Below are positions 54,985-64,000 of a DNA stretch of 64,000 nucleotides, in pieces; within the stretch, counting starts at the first letter, position 1, and every line of letters starts with the position of its first letter. The notes beneath the pieces are model-generated. The model was not told the origin of the DNA. It did no database searches and saw nothing but the letters and a program-made list of their open reading frames with translations. Source of the stretch: Cololabis saira (taxonomy: Eukaryota > Chordata > Actinopteri > Beloniformes > Belonidae); contig NC_084587.1 of NCBI RefSeq assembly GCF_033807715.1, positions 24,342,517 through 24,406,516 on the forward strand, read 5' to 3'. The translations under genes and the position numbers were made by a program.

Positions 54985-55200
54985 TGAGAAAACCGCAGAC
55001 ACGTATCACTAGACAGAGCCTTGGATTGGAATCCAGAGGGGAAAAGAAGCAGAGAAAGACCAAAGAATACCTATCAGCAAGACACAATAGCCGAGGTGGG
55101 ATGATCTGGGTACAGCTGCAAGGAAACTGAGAAACATGCCAAGAACAAACAAAGATGGAAAAGATTAGTTGATGACCTTTATACTGCTGGGCATTAAAAA
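54985..55200 (+). pseudogene. LINE C-terminal ORF relic, sense strand
   Basis: A + strand frame gives DRALDWNPEGKRSRERPKNT, then YQQDTIAEVG, and after a stop KNKQRWKRLVDDLYTAGH. This matches the C-terminal tail of a class of non-LTR retrotransposon proteins (ALxWxPEGKRxRGRPKxTW). It is frameshifted and truncated. Confidence 0.5.
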
Positions 55201-55314
55201 GGTGAAGAAAATCAAAAAATAATAGTGTTACTGCAGGCCGATGATGTCTTTGCAGGGACCTCAATTATCTCAACAAATGTGCGGAAAAAAGACATTTAAA
55301 TGTTTAGAAATAGA

Positions 55315-55459
55315 ATCCATCCATCCATCCACCCATCCATCCATCCATCCATCCCTCCATCCATCCATCCATCCATCCAGCCCTCCATCCCTCCATCCAT
55401 TCATCCATCCATCCATCCATCCATCCATCCATCCATCCATCCATCCATCCATCCATCCA
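55315..55459. repeat. (TCCA)n tetranucleotide repeat
   Basis: About 145 bp of TCCA/TCCC units. It lies where the 3' tail of the adjacent minus-strand LINE would be and probably expanded from it. Confidence 0.9.
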
Positions 55460-56020
55460 GGATCACAGGGGCAGCAACACAGATTACAGCCTTCTCTCTC
55501 CAGAGCATCATGCTCCAGCTTTTCCAGGCATCCCCCACATCGTCTCAAGAGGTTTAATCTCTCCAACTAGTCCTGGGGCTGCTCCATGACCTCCCCCCAG
55601 AGAGGGACATGTCCAAAACACTTTCCCCGGGGGGTCAACTGGATGACTGGATAACACAAACCACCTCCACTTGCTTCTTCTGCTGCAGAGAAGCTTCTCC
55701 CAGACGACTGAGATCCTCGTCCCTTCCTTTAGGGCAAGCCCGGCCACCTTAAGGAGGGAGTTCACTTTTATTCGCAGCCTCATTCGTTTGGTCGCTACCC
55801 ACAGCTTTTGGCTTTAGGTTCGAGCTGGAATGCAGGTTGACTGTTAAATTACCACCTTTGTCTTTTGGCCATGCTCTTATCTTTACCATGACTGACTATT
55901 ACTGCATGTGCATAACTACCGGTTCGGTCTCTCCGTACTCCTAATCTCCTGCCCCATTCCGCCCTCATCCATGAACATGTCTCCAAGACGCTTAAAGCTC
56001 TCCACTTGAGGCAGCAAGCT
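55460..56020 (-). pseudogene. LINE C-terminal ORF relic
   Basis: Minus-strand 55508-55783 stays open for 91 codons. It contains VATKRMRLR just upstream, SLLKVAGLALKEGTRISVVW, SRRSKWRWF and PPGKVFWTCPS, a degraded version of a common LINE C-terminal domain (VAGLSLRDRVRSS...; SQLRWFGH; PPGRLPGEVF). Further upstream on the minus strand, near 56005, PQVESFKRLG continues it. The 5' part is missing. Confidence 0.65.
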
Positions 56021-56134
56021 ATTATTAACTATACAGTGCACTATATCGATAAACAATCAAAACACCGGGAGGAATTTAAGTGTATGATGGGTCAGGGGCC
56101 AGGCCTGACCAGGACACAGCGTTCTTTGACCCCC

Positions 56135-56483
56135 TTAGAGGAGCTTGAGGCTCCTTTTAAGAAATGAGACTCTCTAGCGCCACCCTTCACCACGACGGCC
56201 GTTGGGGGTACTGCAGCCAACAGTGAAGCCGGCACGGGAGAACGGGGAGAACGCACATGCAGCGTCATGTGACGTCACATTCGCAGCCCAGCGCGGGAAA
56301 TTCGGGACCGAATTGCAGCACATTTTGCAGCACACAGCCTGTTCAAGGCAAAGGAGAGATACACTAGAGGGCTCATTCTTTTGGGTTTGGAACGCTTCAT
56401 CTGACATTATTACTAGAAAAATTTTAAATGTATACGGATTTTTTTCATAAATCTTGCCACAATCCGGACTCAAGCTCCTTTAA
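56135..56483. mobile_element. MITE with TTA(A/G)AGGAGCTTGAG inverted ends
   Basis: The left end (56135-56149) reads TTAGAGGAGCTTGAG. The right end (56469-56483) is CTCAAGCTCCTTTAA, the inverted form with one change. The TTAA-type border is like those at 9047 and 32657, but the inner sequence is unrelated. About 349 bp, no ORF of note. It sits between two LINE relics. Confidence 0.7.
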
Positions 56484-56617
56484 ACAACACTTCATTGAAA
56501 GCCATCATTAGTCAGTCATCACTAGCTGGTCCAACCATATGGACGAGATGCTAGTTGACATCTGGGATGTTCCATCATACAGTAGAGCCATGTTGCGTGT
56601 TTAGAGTAATCTACATC

Positions 56618-56875
56618 ATCCATTCATCCATTTTCTACCGTGTATCCACGGTCATGTTGCAGGGGTAGTGGCCTAGGCAGGGAAGCCCAGCCTTCTCTTT
56701 CACCAGCCACTTTGTCCAGCTCATCTGGGGGGGATCCTAAGGTGTTTCAATGCCACCCGAGAAACAAAGTGTCTCCAGAGCGTCTCCTCCCAGTGGTACA
56801 TCTCCGGAAAACCTCACCAGGGAAGCATCCAGGAGGCATTTTCACCTGCGCTACCTCATCCGACTTCTCTTAATG
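56618..56875 (-). pseudogene. Second LINE 3' end
   Basis: The minus strand carries the same LINE C-terminal region as 55460-56020 (plus-strand GGGAAGCCCAGCCTTCTC, CCAGCTCATCTGGGGGGGAT, AACCTCACCAGGGAAGCATC), ending in a TCCATTCATCCATTTTC tail at about 56618-56636. It is a separate truncated insertion with its own tail. Confidence 0.6.
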
Positions 56876-57863
56876 TGATCGTGTTCTGAAGAAATGATCC
56901 AAAGTCAAAAAGATCCATCCACATTGTTATCACCCACAAGCTGAAAAGCAGGGGACTGTGATTGTATGTAGCACTGTTTTACACAGTGAGATTTTAGAGC
57001 AACTTATGCTGCCTTCAAGAACACATCTATTCCAGGGACATCTATGAACTCTTCAACAAGACATTGAAAATCCATATCCAGCAGTCATTACAAAAGCATG
57101 AGTGAGGAAGAGGAGGGTATTAGTACTGTATTGGGACATGTACAGTATCTTTAGAGTGTGTGTAATCTGAGTTTTGAAACATAAAGTGTAACAATAATGA
57201 TGTAGTGCAATGGGTCAAAGTAAATTTAAGAATCACTGTTTTTTTACATTTGTTAGCATTCTCATATCGTCACAACCTTTTATCATTTAGGGCTGCAGAT
57301 GTGAACACGTGTCACTGTGGCAGTGGCAATGCTGCTAGATGAGAGCTTTACGATGAAATGTAGGTTCAGTATTTCCTAGTTGTAGGGCTGTTTTAAATTT
57401 TCTTCTATTTACTTTTTGAAAAAAAAAAGGGCGGAAAAAGATCTTGTAGTAATTTGGACGTTGTTTACCCTGTCAGTGGTTAAAGCTTTGACAGTTCCTG
57501 TAAAACATTGTTTATAAATCAAATACATATGCACGCTCATGTTTAGACATTGTCAGTAGAAGAAAATTTAAAGTTTAGACCTTGTTTTTTCTTTTTTTTT
57601 GCTTAGTATTTCATTGACACAAACCTACACTACAAATATACTGTACAGATGTCGTAGTCGAGCAGAGCGGTTGTGCCGTACATGCGTGCATGCTTTAATG
57701 TGAAATTCAAACTGAACTTCTGACCAGGATGTGTTTCTTTTAAGTCCTTTCTCTGTCCTTTGGTTCTCTTGTTCCTCATCTTCCTGTTCCCTTTCCATTT
57801 CCTGATCTTTTCCTGTACAGCCACGATATTAACATCCTTCCGATGTGTGTGCTTTTGTGCTTC

Positions 57864-57868
57864 TGTGT

Positions 57869-57906
<38 letters not shown>
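57864..57906. repeat. (TG)n tract immediately before exon 18
   Basis: TG dinucleotide with one TA interruption, ending four bases before the exon. The acceptor reads GTGTGTCCAG, so the usual pyrimidine tract next to the AG is replaced by TG repeat. Confidence 0.95.
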
Positions 57907-57908
<2 letters not shown>

Positions 57909-57910
57909 AG

Positions 57911-58038
57911 CTGAGTGTGAGCATAAGATCCACAGCCCCAGTGGGACCCTGAGCAGCCCTAACTGGCCAGACAAGTATCCCAGCCGTAAGGAGTGCACCT
58001 GGGACATCACAGCCACACCGGGACACAGAGTCAAGATT
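57911..58038 (+). CDS. tll1: tll1 exon 18: CUB4, first half
   Basis: Residues 784-826, phase 1 in and phase 0 out, 128 bp. Encodes [20 protein letters not shown] and [20 protein letters not shown]. Cysteines 786 and 812 form the first CUB4 disulphide. Donor GTAAGT. Length is not a multiple of three, so skipping it would break the frame. Confidence 0.96.
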
Positions 58039-58332
58039 GTAAGTGTGCAACCAAATGAGGCAGGTTGGACATTCCTGCCCTCGTTCCATCATAACAATGC
58101 ACTGTTCTGTCTATAGGGACATACTGCATGTTAAAGCCCCCCAAACACACACACACACACACACGTTTTATTCGGTGGTCTCTTTTCCTGTGCCACTTAT
58201 GAAACCCAAATGTGAATGGAGGAGGAAGTGCATGTTTGGGTATTCAGTTTGACTGCAAGCATGTGCTCATGCGTTAGTAAGAGGCCTTGGGCAGTGGCCA
58301 TCTGGGTCCTTGTGTGTTGTGTGTCTTCTGCA

Positions 58333-58334
<2 letters not shown>

Positions 58335-58420
<86 letters not shown>
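58335..58420. repeat. (AC)n microsatellite
   Basis: About 86 bp of AC dinucleotide, 297 bp downstream of exon 18. Complementary in RNA to the TG tract before that exon. Confidence 0.97.
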
Positions 58421-58426
<6 letters not shown>

Positions 58427-59039
58427 TAGGTGACAGCGCATCCCTGATTTGCGACTTTGTCCTCAATCGCTGCTTCATCTCCTGTTCATCTGTTTGGCCA
58501 GCTCGACCACAACAGCTCACGCAGCGCTGTTTACCTCAACCATGAGTCCCTGATTCCTGCTAGGCAAGTTCAGAAAATCTAAAAAGGGGGCAGTTAAAAG
58601 CTATAAGACTCCAGCTTAATAATCTTCATTAGCAATTAATATTCGTCTTTTTTCTTGTTAAGGAATTTATTATTCTCATAATTTGATCTATAGATTAATT
58701 CAGACCAAATAGCTTAAAGACCTATATGACAGTTTTGAGGATATGGGAGCATCCTGAAGGACAATAAACCTTAATGCACATTTTTTTAGCTGTATTGGTT
58801 CTGCTAGTAGGAATGCTGAGTGGCCAGTCAGTCGGTGATAAACCCGTGGCAATCAGGTCATATTACTAAGACTGTAGAGAGTCTTAGTATTAGGCAAGTA
58901 CAATCCCACACAACAACTACATGAAACTTTATTCATGGTGCTATTATTTATTAATAGAAAAAACATGAAGCCAAAGAATAAAAATAAAAAAAATCATGTA
59001 GCAGTGCTTCTTTAATGCTACTACAGAATTTAGGAGGAT

Positions 59040-59525
59040 AGTTTGTAGGCAGGTGTTGCACGTCCACGATAGCACAATTAGAAGAAGGTGGAAGGGTTGT
59101 CAGGAGGACCAAGAAGAACACGAAAGCCAATAAGATTTGCAACTTCTGTAACCATGTTCTGTCACCACATAACACCAAAGTCCTGTTTGAAGTAAACCAA
59201 ACAAGGAATTTCAGCAGAAATACCTCAAACCCACTGCCAGGCACGGGGTGGAGGGATGACAATTTGGGGTAGTTTTACAGACGCGACACTTGGGCACCTT
59301 CTGGTTATTGAGTTAAACATGAAATCCTATATTCTAGGGGCAAATGTGAGGCCCTCTGTTATACAGCAAACGCTTGGTTACAGGACAACGATCACACCAT
59401 GTGAAATGTTTCAATGCCCATTATCAAATGCACAAGAAAAAAATGATCAAGTCATACATCAAATGATTAGTTCAAGCTGCTAAAGATGGATCTACAAGCT
59501 GTTGAATCATGGAAGTATTTTATTC
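59040..59525 (+). pseudogene. Tc1-like transposase relic, sense strand
   Basis: A + strand frame at 59256-59483 gives MTIWGSFTDATLGHLLVIE and ANVRPSVIQQTLG, the central DDE-domain region of a Tc1-like transposase (VMIWGCF...GHLAVIE; SNVRPSV). GGCACGGGGTGGAGGGATGAC lies just upstream and CTACAAGCTGTTGAATCATGG marks the 3' end. Decayed and partial. Confidence 0.65.
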
Positions 59526-60802
59526 ATGAATGAGACCGAATAAAGTGTGACGTCACTGTTTGTCTGAGGTTGTAGTTACCTAATACTAAAACCAACTTCT
59601 GACTTTGGGAACTATTGTTGATATGCCTAACTTTTTTACTGATACTTACAAATATTTGTTATGGCGCATTCTGGTAACGCATCCAAATGTTCAGACAAGC
59701 ACTTTAGGCTAACATCGTCTGAATCAGTCACCCTACAGTTGTATCACAGAGGGTTACTTTCATATTAGGAATGATCCAGTTTAAACTTAAGGTTTAATAA
59801 AAGACCATCAATGAAGAAAAGCAGCTGTCATTTGACAACTGCTCATTGCAGCTCTCAAAGGCATTTGATGTTTCAGGTAATAGTCCACTTTGATCTTCAC
59901 AAAGACACAAATACAGAAAAAGTCACACAAATACACTGATACGTCCTCCTAAATACCATGTATGCTCTGATATAAGGATATAAGGAGCGTAACACCTATA
60001 AATAACTCAATATACACTCACATTCTTCATCCAACACCGAAACTACAGTCTGAAATGCTGACAAATATTAGGCACCTCGTTTCCACTCTGCAGTCACATG
60101 TAAGGCACGCTGCATGTTATCAAAATGTACATCAACAATCATCTATTCTTTATAATCTCCCATCACTGCTTATGTAAGCAGAAACACATTATGTCATCGG
60201 CTGTGATAGGACGGTTCCCGGTTTATGCACCTTTTGACGAGTGACAAGATTACTTGAAAGTACTGAAGTCCTGGTTAACTGTTGTGTGTTCCCTATTAAC
60301 TTTTTATGCACTGCTCTAAATGTATGTGGGCATGCATTCATGTGCAGATGGAGTTAGACTTGAGGAGTGAGAACATACTGGAGGCTGCAGACCCAGGTAT
60401 AATTGTGTTTAGTTAGGTTGTGGCCCTGGAATGAATTATGAAAATGGGAGTCCTCACAAAGTTAGTACTGTCAGAGGTGTGTGTGAGATAAGTAGGGGCT
60501 GTAATGACAACACAACGAGAATAATTTAGCACCATAAAATCTGAACTCAGACAAGGATGTCATGCTGCTATTGCTTTATCGCCCACTTTCTGATGCACAG
60601 ACCCAAATACTCAAAGTTGCCTTGGATGTAGTAAACAGAAAAACAAACAAAAAAGCCTTTCACCCAGGCTGCGGTAACACCTGGAAGCCATTTACATCTT
60701 AAAATCACACACCTCTCCTCTCTGGGGGTGGCATCCTGACACCAGCACACCTTCATCCTTTTTTCTCCTGCCACCTGCTTGAGATGGCTGTGGTGATATG
60801 TA

Positions 60803-60803
<1 letters not shown>

Positions 60804-60889
<86 letters not shown>
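60804..60889. repeat. Compound (TG)n(TA)n microsatellite
   Basis: A TG run to about 60824, then TA to 60889, in intron 18. Confidence 0.96.
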
Positions 60890-60891
<2 letters not shown>

Positions 60892-62906
60892 TTACTGTAT
60901 ATATGGCATGTAGTTACAAAGAGGGCTTTTATGATAAAATCCAACTTTAAAAGTGAAATCTAGATATGCTGACATGAATTTTTAGAGCTAATTCTCAAGT
61001 CAGAACAGAGGAAGTTCAGTGATGTGCACTGAAACATGTTTTATGTGTTAGACTGACAGTTGGCTGTTCCCAATCGGTGGAGTTACACAATTAAACAGTT
61101 TTTCAGAGATTTCCCGTTGAGAATATCTAGGGCAGGTCAGAAATCCTGACTCCGTGATGCGGATCAGTAAGCCGCCTCGGCCCCCGTCAACACATGATTA
61201 CAAAGGGGCTTGAAACTTTTGACAACTCAACAATGCCATCTACCTGTGCATCTCATAACTAACTGGCTAATTTTTCTGCTTTCATCACAGACACGCATCT
61301 AGGATGCCAGAATTGACAGAATTCAGGCTGTATATTTATACTGCAGAGGAATACTGCAAAGAATAATAATTTAATATTTAATTAAGAGGGACAGTCCTGG
61401 TGGAAGATGGGCTGGTGGAAGTGAATCATAAAATAACGTTGGCATATACAATCGTATTAATGTTTCCTTGATAAAAGTCTTTGTAACAGAGTGGTAGATT
61501 GTCCCTCGTCAAAATCCTGCATGGGGTCTGGTAGATATTACATGTTTCCGTCACTGGTTACAGACTCATCATTGTCAGTTTTGTCGTTGTTGGATAAATC
61601 TGAACTCAAACATTTGAGTTTATTGAATAAAAACTATATAAAATCCTTGTTATCTCATTAAGTTGCAACGATCCTTTGCATGATTGACTTATTTCAATGT
61701 TAAGTGGGAGAGAGCACATGTCTTGATCAGTTTCATCTTTGAGAAGTTCAGCTAGACTTGTCGATCAGGAGTGCAGTCCTGCAGTTTGGGAAGACTTTCA
61801 AAGTCCTTTTGAATAAACAAAGTGTCTGAAACTTTAGCTGCTCCTAAATACATTTAGTGTTTATCGACTCATTAATACGTAGAGCTGACCACCTGGGGGG
61901 AACCTGGAAGCGTGAAGCCCTGTGTGGTTTAAACCTCAAAACACTTTTCACTGGCGATGCAGCATTTCCGATCACAGTCACAGTTTAGGGTCACTGAAAA
62001 CTCCCCGCTTCATTTTTCACCTGGCAGGTTTACAGTCTTTAGCCTCAGACTAAATAGATGAACCGCTGCGCCTGATTGACCTTTTTCAGTATGCGGCTTG
62101 GGGGCCTTTATATTCAGTCTAGTTCAAATATTTTTAAGATCTAATAAAAGAGGGATGTAGTGATATTACTCCACACAGGTGGGAACTAGTTTACATATTC
62201 ATTGTTAGCATTGTGAATTTTCAATTTCACAATGAAGCAGTTGGTTCAGTTGCATAATTTTGCTTTTTTTTTTTATTCTAGCCTTCTAAATTTTTCATAC
62301 GGTTTCACATGCCAGAAAAGTAATTTGTATATGTGCAAACTTGACAAACTGAGTTGGATGTTCTTATTGTGCACTATAGAAAGATTTGCCTCGCTATACA
62401 AAACTGACTATGCTGATAAAGCAAAAATGCAGCAGCTGGATGAAGAAGTGTGATAGAAAAATTACCCCCCCCAACAAACTACTTCTAGAAACAATGTTAG
62501 GACATTCAGAGAGTTTACCAGGTTCATATTATAAAATGTATTACCCCTAACATGTCCTGCTGAAAAAAATGGTAAAAGTATATGAAGTGTTCAAAAACGT
62601 ATATATTATATATAAAAAACAAGAACTCAATCTTTCTCTAAGTAATGTCTTATCTCAGATTATGTGAGTATTTATGGATATAGCTGTAAATTTGGAAGAA
62701 CTGATAAAAATCTAGGGGAAATATTTTCTGTCAAAGAATTTGGGTCATATTCATAATACAGCTTAACTTGAAAACCTTTTGCAGCATGTTTCTCTCAAGA
62801 GCTTAGAAAAGTGTTAAACTTAATAGTTTGGAACTCCAAACTCCCATTTCAGAGGCTTGTGAATGTGGCTCAGTCTCACTTGCTATCTCTGCTTCCTCGT
62901 TTGCAG

Positions 62907-63120
62907 ACCTTCAACGAGTTTGAGATCGAGCAGCATCAGGAATGTGCTTATGACCATCTGGAGGCCTTCGACGGCGAAAGCGACACAGCAGCCATCTTGG
63001 GCCGATTATGTGGCAGTAAGATCCCGGAGCCGCTGGTCTCCACTGGTAACAAGATGTACCTCCGCTTCATCTCTGATGCTTCGGTACAAAGGAAGGGTTT
63101 CCAAGCCACACACTCCACAG
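62907..63120 (+). CDS. tll1: tll1 exon 19: CUB4, second half
   Basis: Residues 827-897, phase 0 in and phase 1 out. Encodes [40 protein letters not shown] and [15 protein letters not shown]. Cys839 and Cys861 pair. [14 protein letters not shown] follows TLL1. The donor GTGTGT is non-consensus. Confidence 0.97.
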
Positions 63121-63421
63121 GTGTGTGTCAGTGTTGAAGTCTATCTGAGGATTTACACTGTTGTGAAAAAATGTTCAGCCTGTATGTGGGATATGGTGCC
63201 AGTTTGTGTTTTTGAAAGCAGTGTCACTTATTACTGCCAGTTTAGACTCTGTAATTTTAACAAGACATAACCTTCAACCCTGATTAGTTGGATTATTTTT
63301 TTTGACTAATATCTCCCTCTAGTGGTTCATTTTAGCACACTTGTCATAAAAAATGATTAATGAAACTGATTCAGATCCATATGAGATCTAAAAAAATGTC
63401 CTTCATCTGCGTCTTTTTTAG
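63121..63421 (+). other. tll1: Intron 19 of tll1
   Basis: About 300 bp, AT-rich, with no feature recognised. Retention would add a few residues and then a stop. Confidence 0.85.
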
Positions 63422-63672
63422 AGTGTGGAGGTCGTCTGAAAGCAGAGGCTCACCAGAAGAACCTTTACTCGCATGCCCAGTTTGGTGACAACAATTACCC
63501 GGGTCACACCGACTGCGAGTGGCTGCTGACCTCAGAGGAGGGCTACGGCATCGAGCTCAGCTTCATAACGTTTGAGGTGGAAGAGGAGGCCGACTGTGGT
63601 TACGACTACATCGAGCTGTATAATGGATATGATGCCGACTCGCACCGGCTTGGCCGCTTCTGCGGTTCAGGG
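63422..63672 (+). CDS. tll1: tll1 exon 20: CUB5, most of domain
   Basis: Residues 898-981, phase 1 in and phase 0 out. Encodes [56 protein letters not shown] and LGRFCGSG. Cysteines 899, 929, 956 and 978 make the two CUB5 disulphides. The donor is GTAAGC at 63673. In the family the next residues are a PPEE-type motif on the last coding exon; I see no such exon before 64000, so the protein is incomplete here. Confidence 0.96.
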
Positions 63673-64000
63673 GTAAGCCTCCATGTGCTCATACTCGTGA
63701 ATGAATTAAAATTTAATCAAAATTCTTCGAGGAGGGTTGAACACATTTTGCAGTTTTCCATCTGTGCTAACAATTTTTTTTTACACCTTTTGAGTAAATG
63801 ATAGCACTTTGATGGTTCACATTGATGGAACACTCCTGGTGGCCATCCAGTTTTTATTCATTCTTTTTCCATTTTCTCTCTTATTGTTAGTAATCAGAAC
63901 TATCCAGTTCATACTGTAAAATATGTAATTTAAAACTTGGGTTTAAAACAAGAGTTTACCCTGTTTTTATGTCCGATACAACCTTCCGCATTTATCTGGA
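63673..64000 (+). other. tll1: Start of intron 20 of tll1
   Basis: AT-rich sequence after the GTAAGC donor, with no exon or repeat identified before the window ends. Confidence 0.8.

Larger units (their letters stand above)
58039..62906 (+). other. tll1: Intron 18 of tll1
   Basis: About 4.9 kb. Contains AC repeats (58146-58164 and 58335-58420), a Tc1-like relic (59040-59525) and a TG/TA repeat (60804-60889). The stretches 58430-59030, 59530-60800 and 60900-62900 are AT-rich with nothing identified. Confidence 0.85.

Noticed and set aside
55315..55459. CRISPR-like or satellite array
   Set aside because: It is a simple TCCA tetranucleotide repeat joined to a LINE tail.
63673..64000. Final tll1 exon within the window
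   Set aside because: No frame here encodes the expected PPEE-type start of the last CUB5 segment, and no suitable acceptor with such an exon is visible.

Overview
The window is vertebrate nuclear DNA, almost certainly from a teleost fish. It has one gene split into many small exons with GT-AG introns. It also has long (TG)n/(AC)n microsatellites, tRNA-headed SINEs, Tc1-like transposon relics and degraded LINEs of types common in fish. The gene is tolloid-like 1 (tll1) on the + strand. Twenty coding exons lie between 288 and 63672. They join in frame without a stop into 981 codons: signal peptide, prodomain, furin-type site, astacin metalloprotease, CUB1, CUB2, EGF1, CUB3, EGF2, CUB4 and most of CUB5. 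The last coding exon (end of CUB5 and C-terminal tail, about 40-45 residues expected) lies past position 64000. I chose tll1 over bmp1 because several stretches follow vertebrate TLL1 (for example [20 protein letters not shown] and [10 protein letters not shown]). This assignment is from memory of the family, not from a search.

Layout: 1-287 is upstream/5' UTR. Exon 1 (288-468) carries the signal peptide and start of the prodomain. Intron 1 is about 27 kb and holds most of the mobile-element debris. Exons 2-8 (27395-33903) encode the rest of the prodomain and the protease. Exons 9-13 (36226-41609) encode CUB1-CUB2. Exon 14 is EGF1, exons 15-16 CUB3, exon 17 EGF2, exons 18-19 CUB4 and exon 20 CUB5. 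No second protein-coding gene and no functional RNA gene is visible.

Mobile elements: LINE remnants at 3690-5420, 17845-18310, 44025-44660, 54985-55200, 55460-56020 and 56618-56875; Tc1-like transposase relics at 2990-3490, 24028-25030, 34490-35545, 42655-43450 and 59040-59525; SINEs with clear target-site duplications at 12621-13115, 13240-13377 and 48318-48658; a solo LTR at 25066-25441; and several MITE-like elements with inverted ends.

The most unusual object is in intron 7. A roughly 498-bp element with 18-bp inverted ends and TTAA borders (32657-33154) carries about 165 bp of the 5' end of 28S rRNA and, just upstream, a perfect 24-bp palindrome. Other points for a second look are nested insertions that can be read from target-site duplications plus an uninterrupted paralogous copy, and exon 18, whose splice acceptor sits directly behind a (TG)n tract and which is bracketed by complementary TG and AC repeats.
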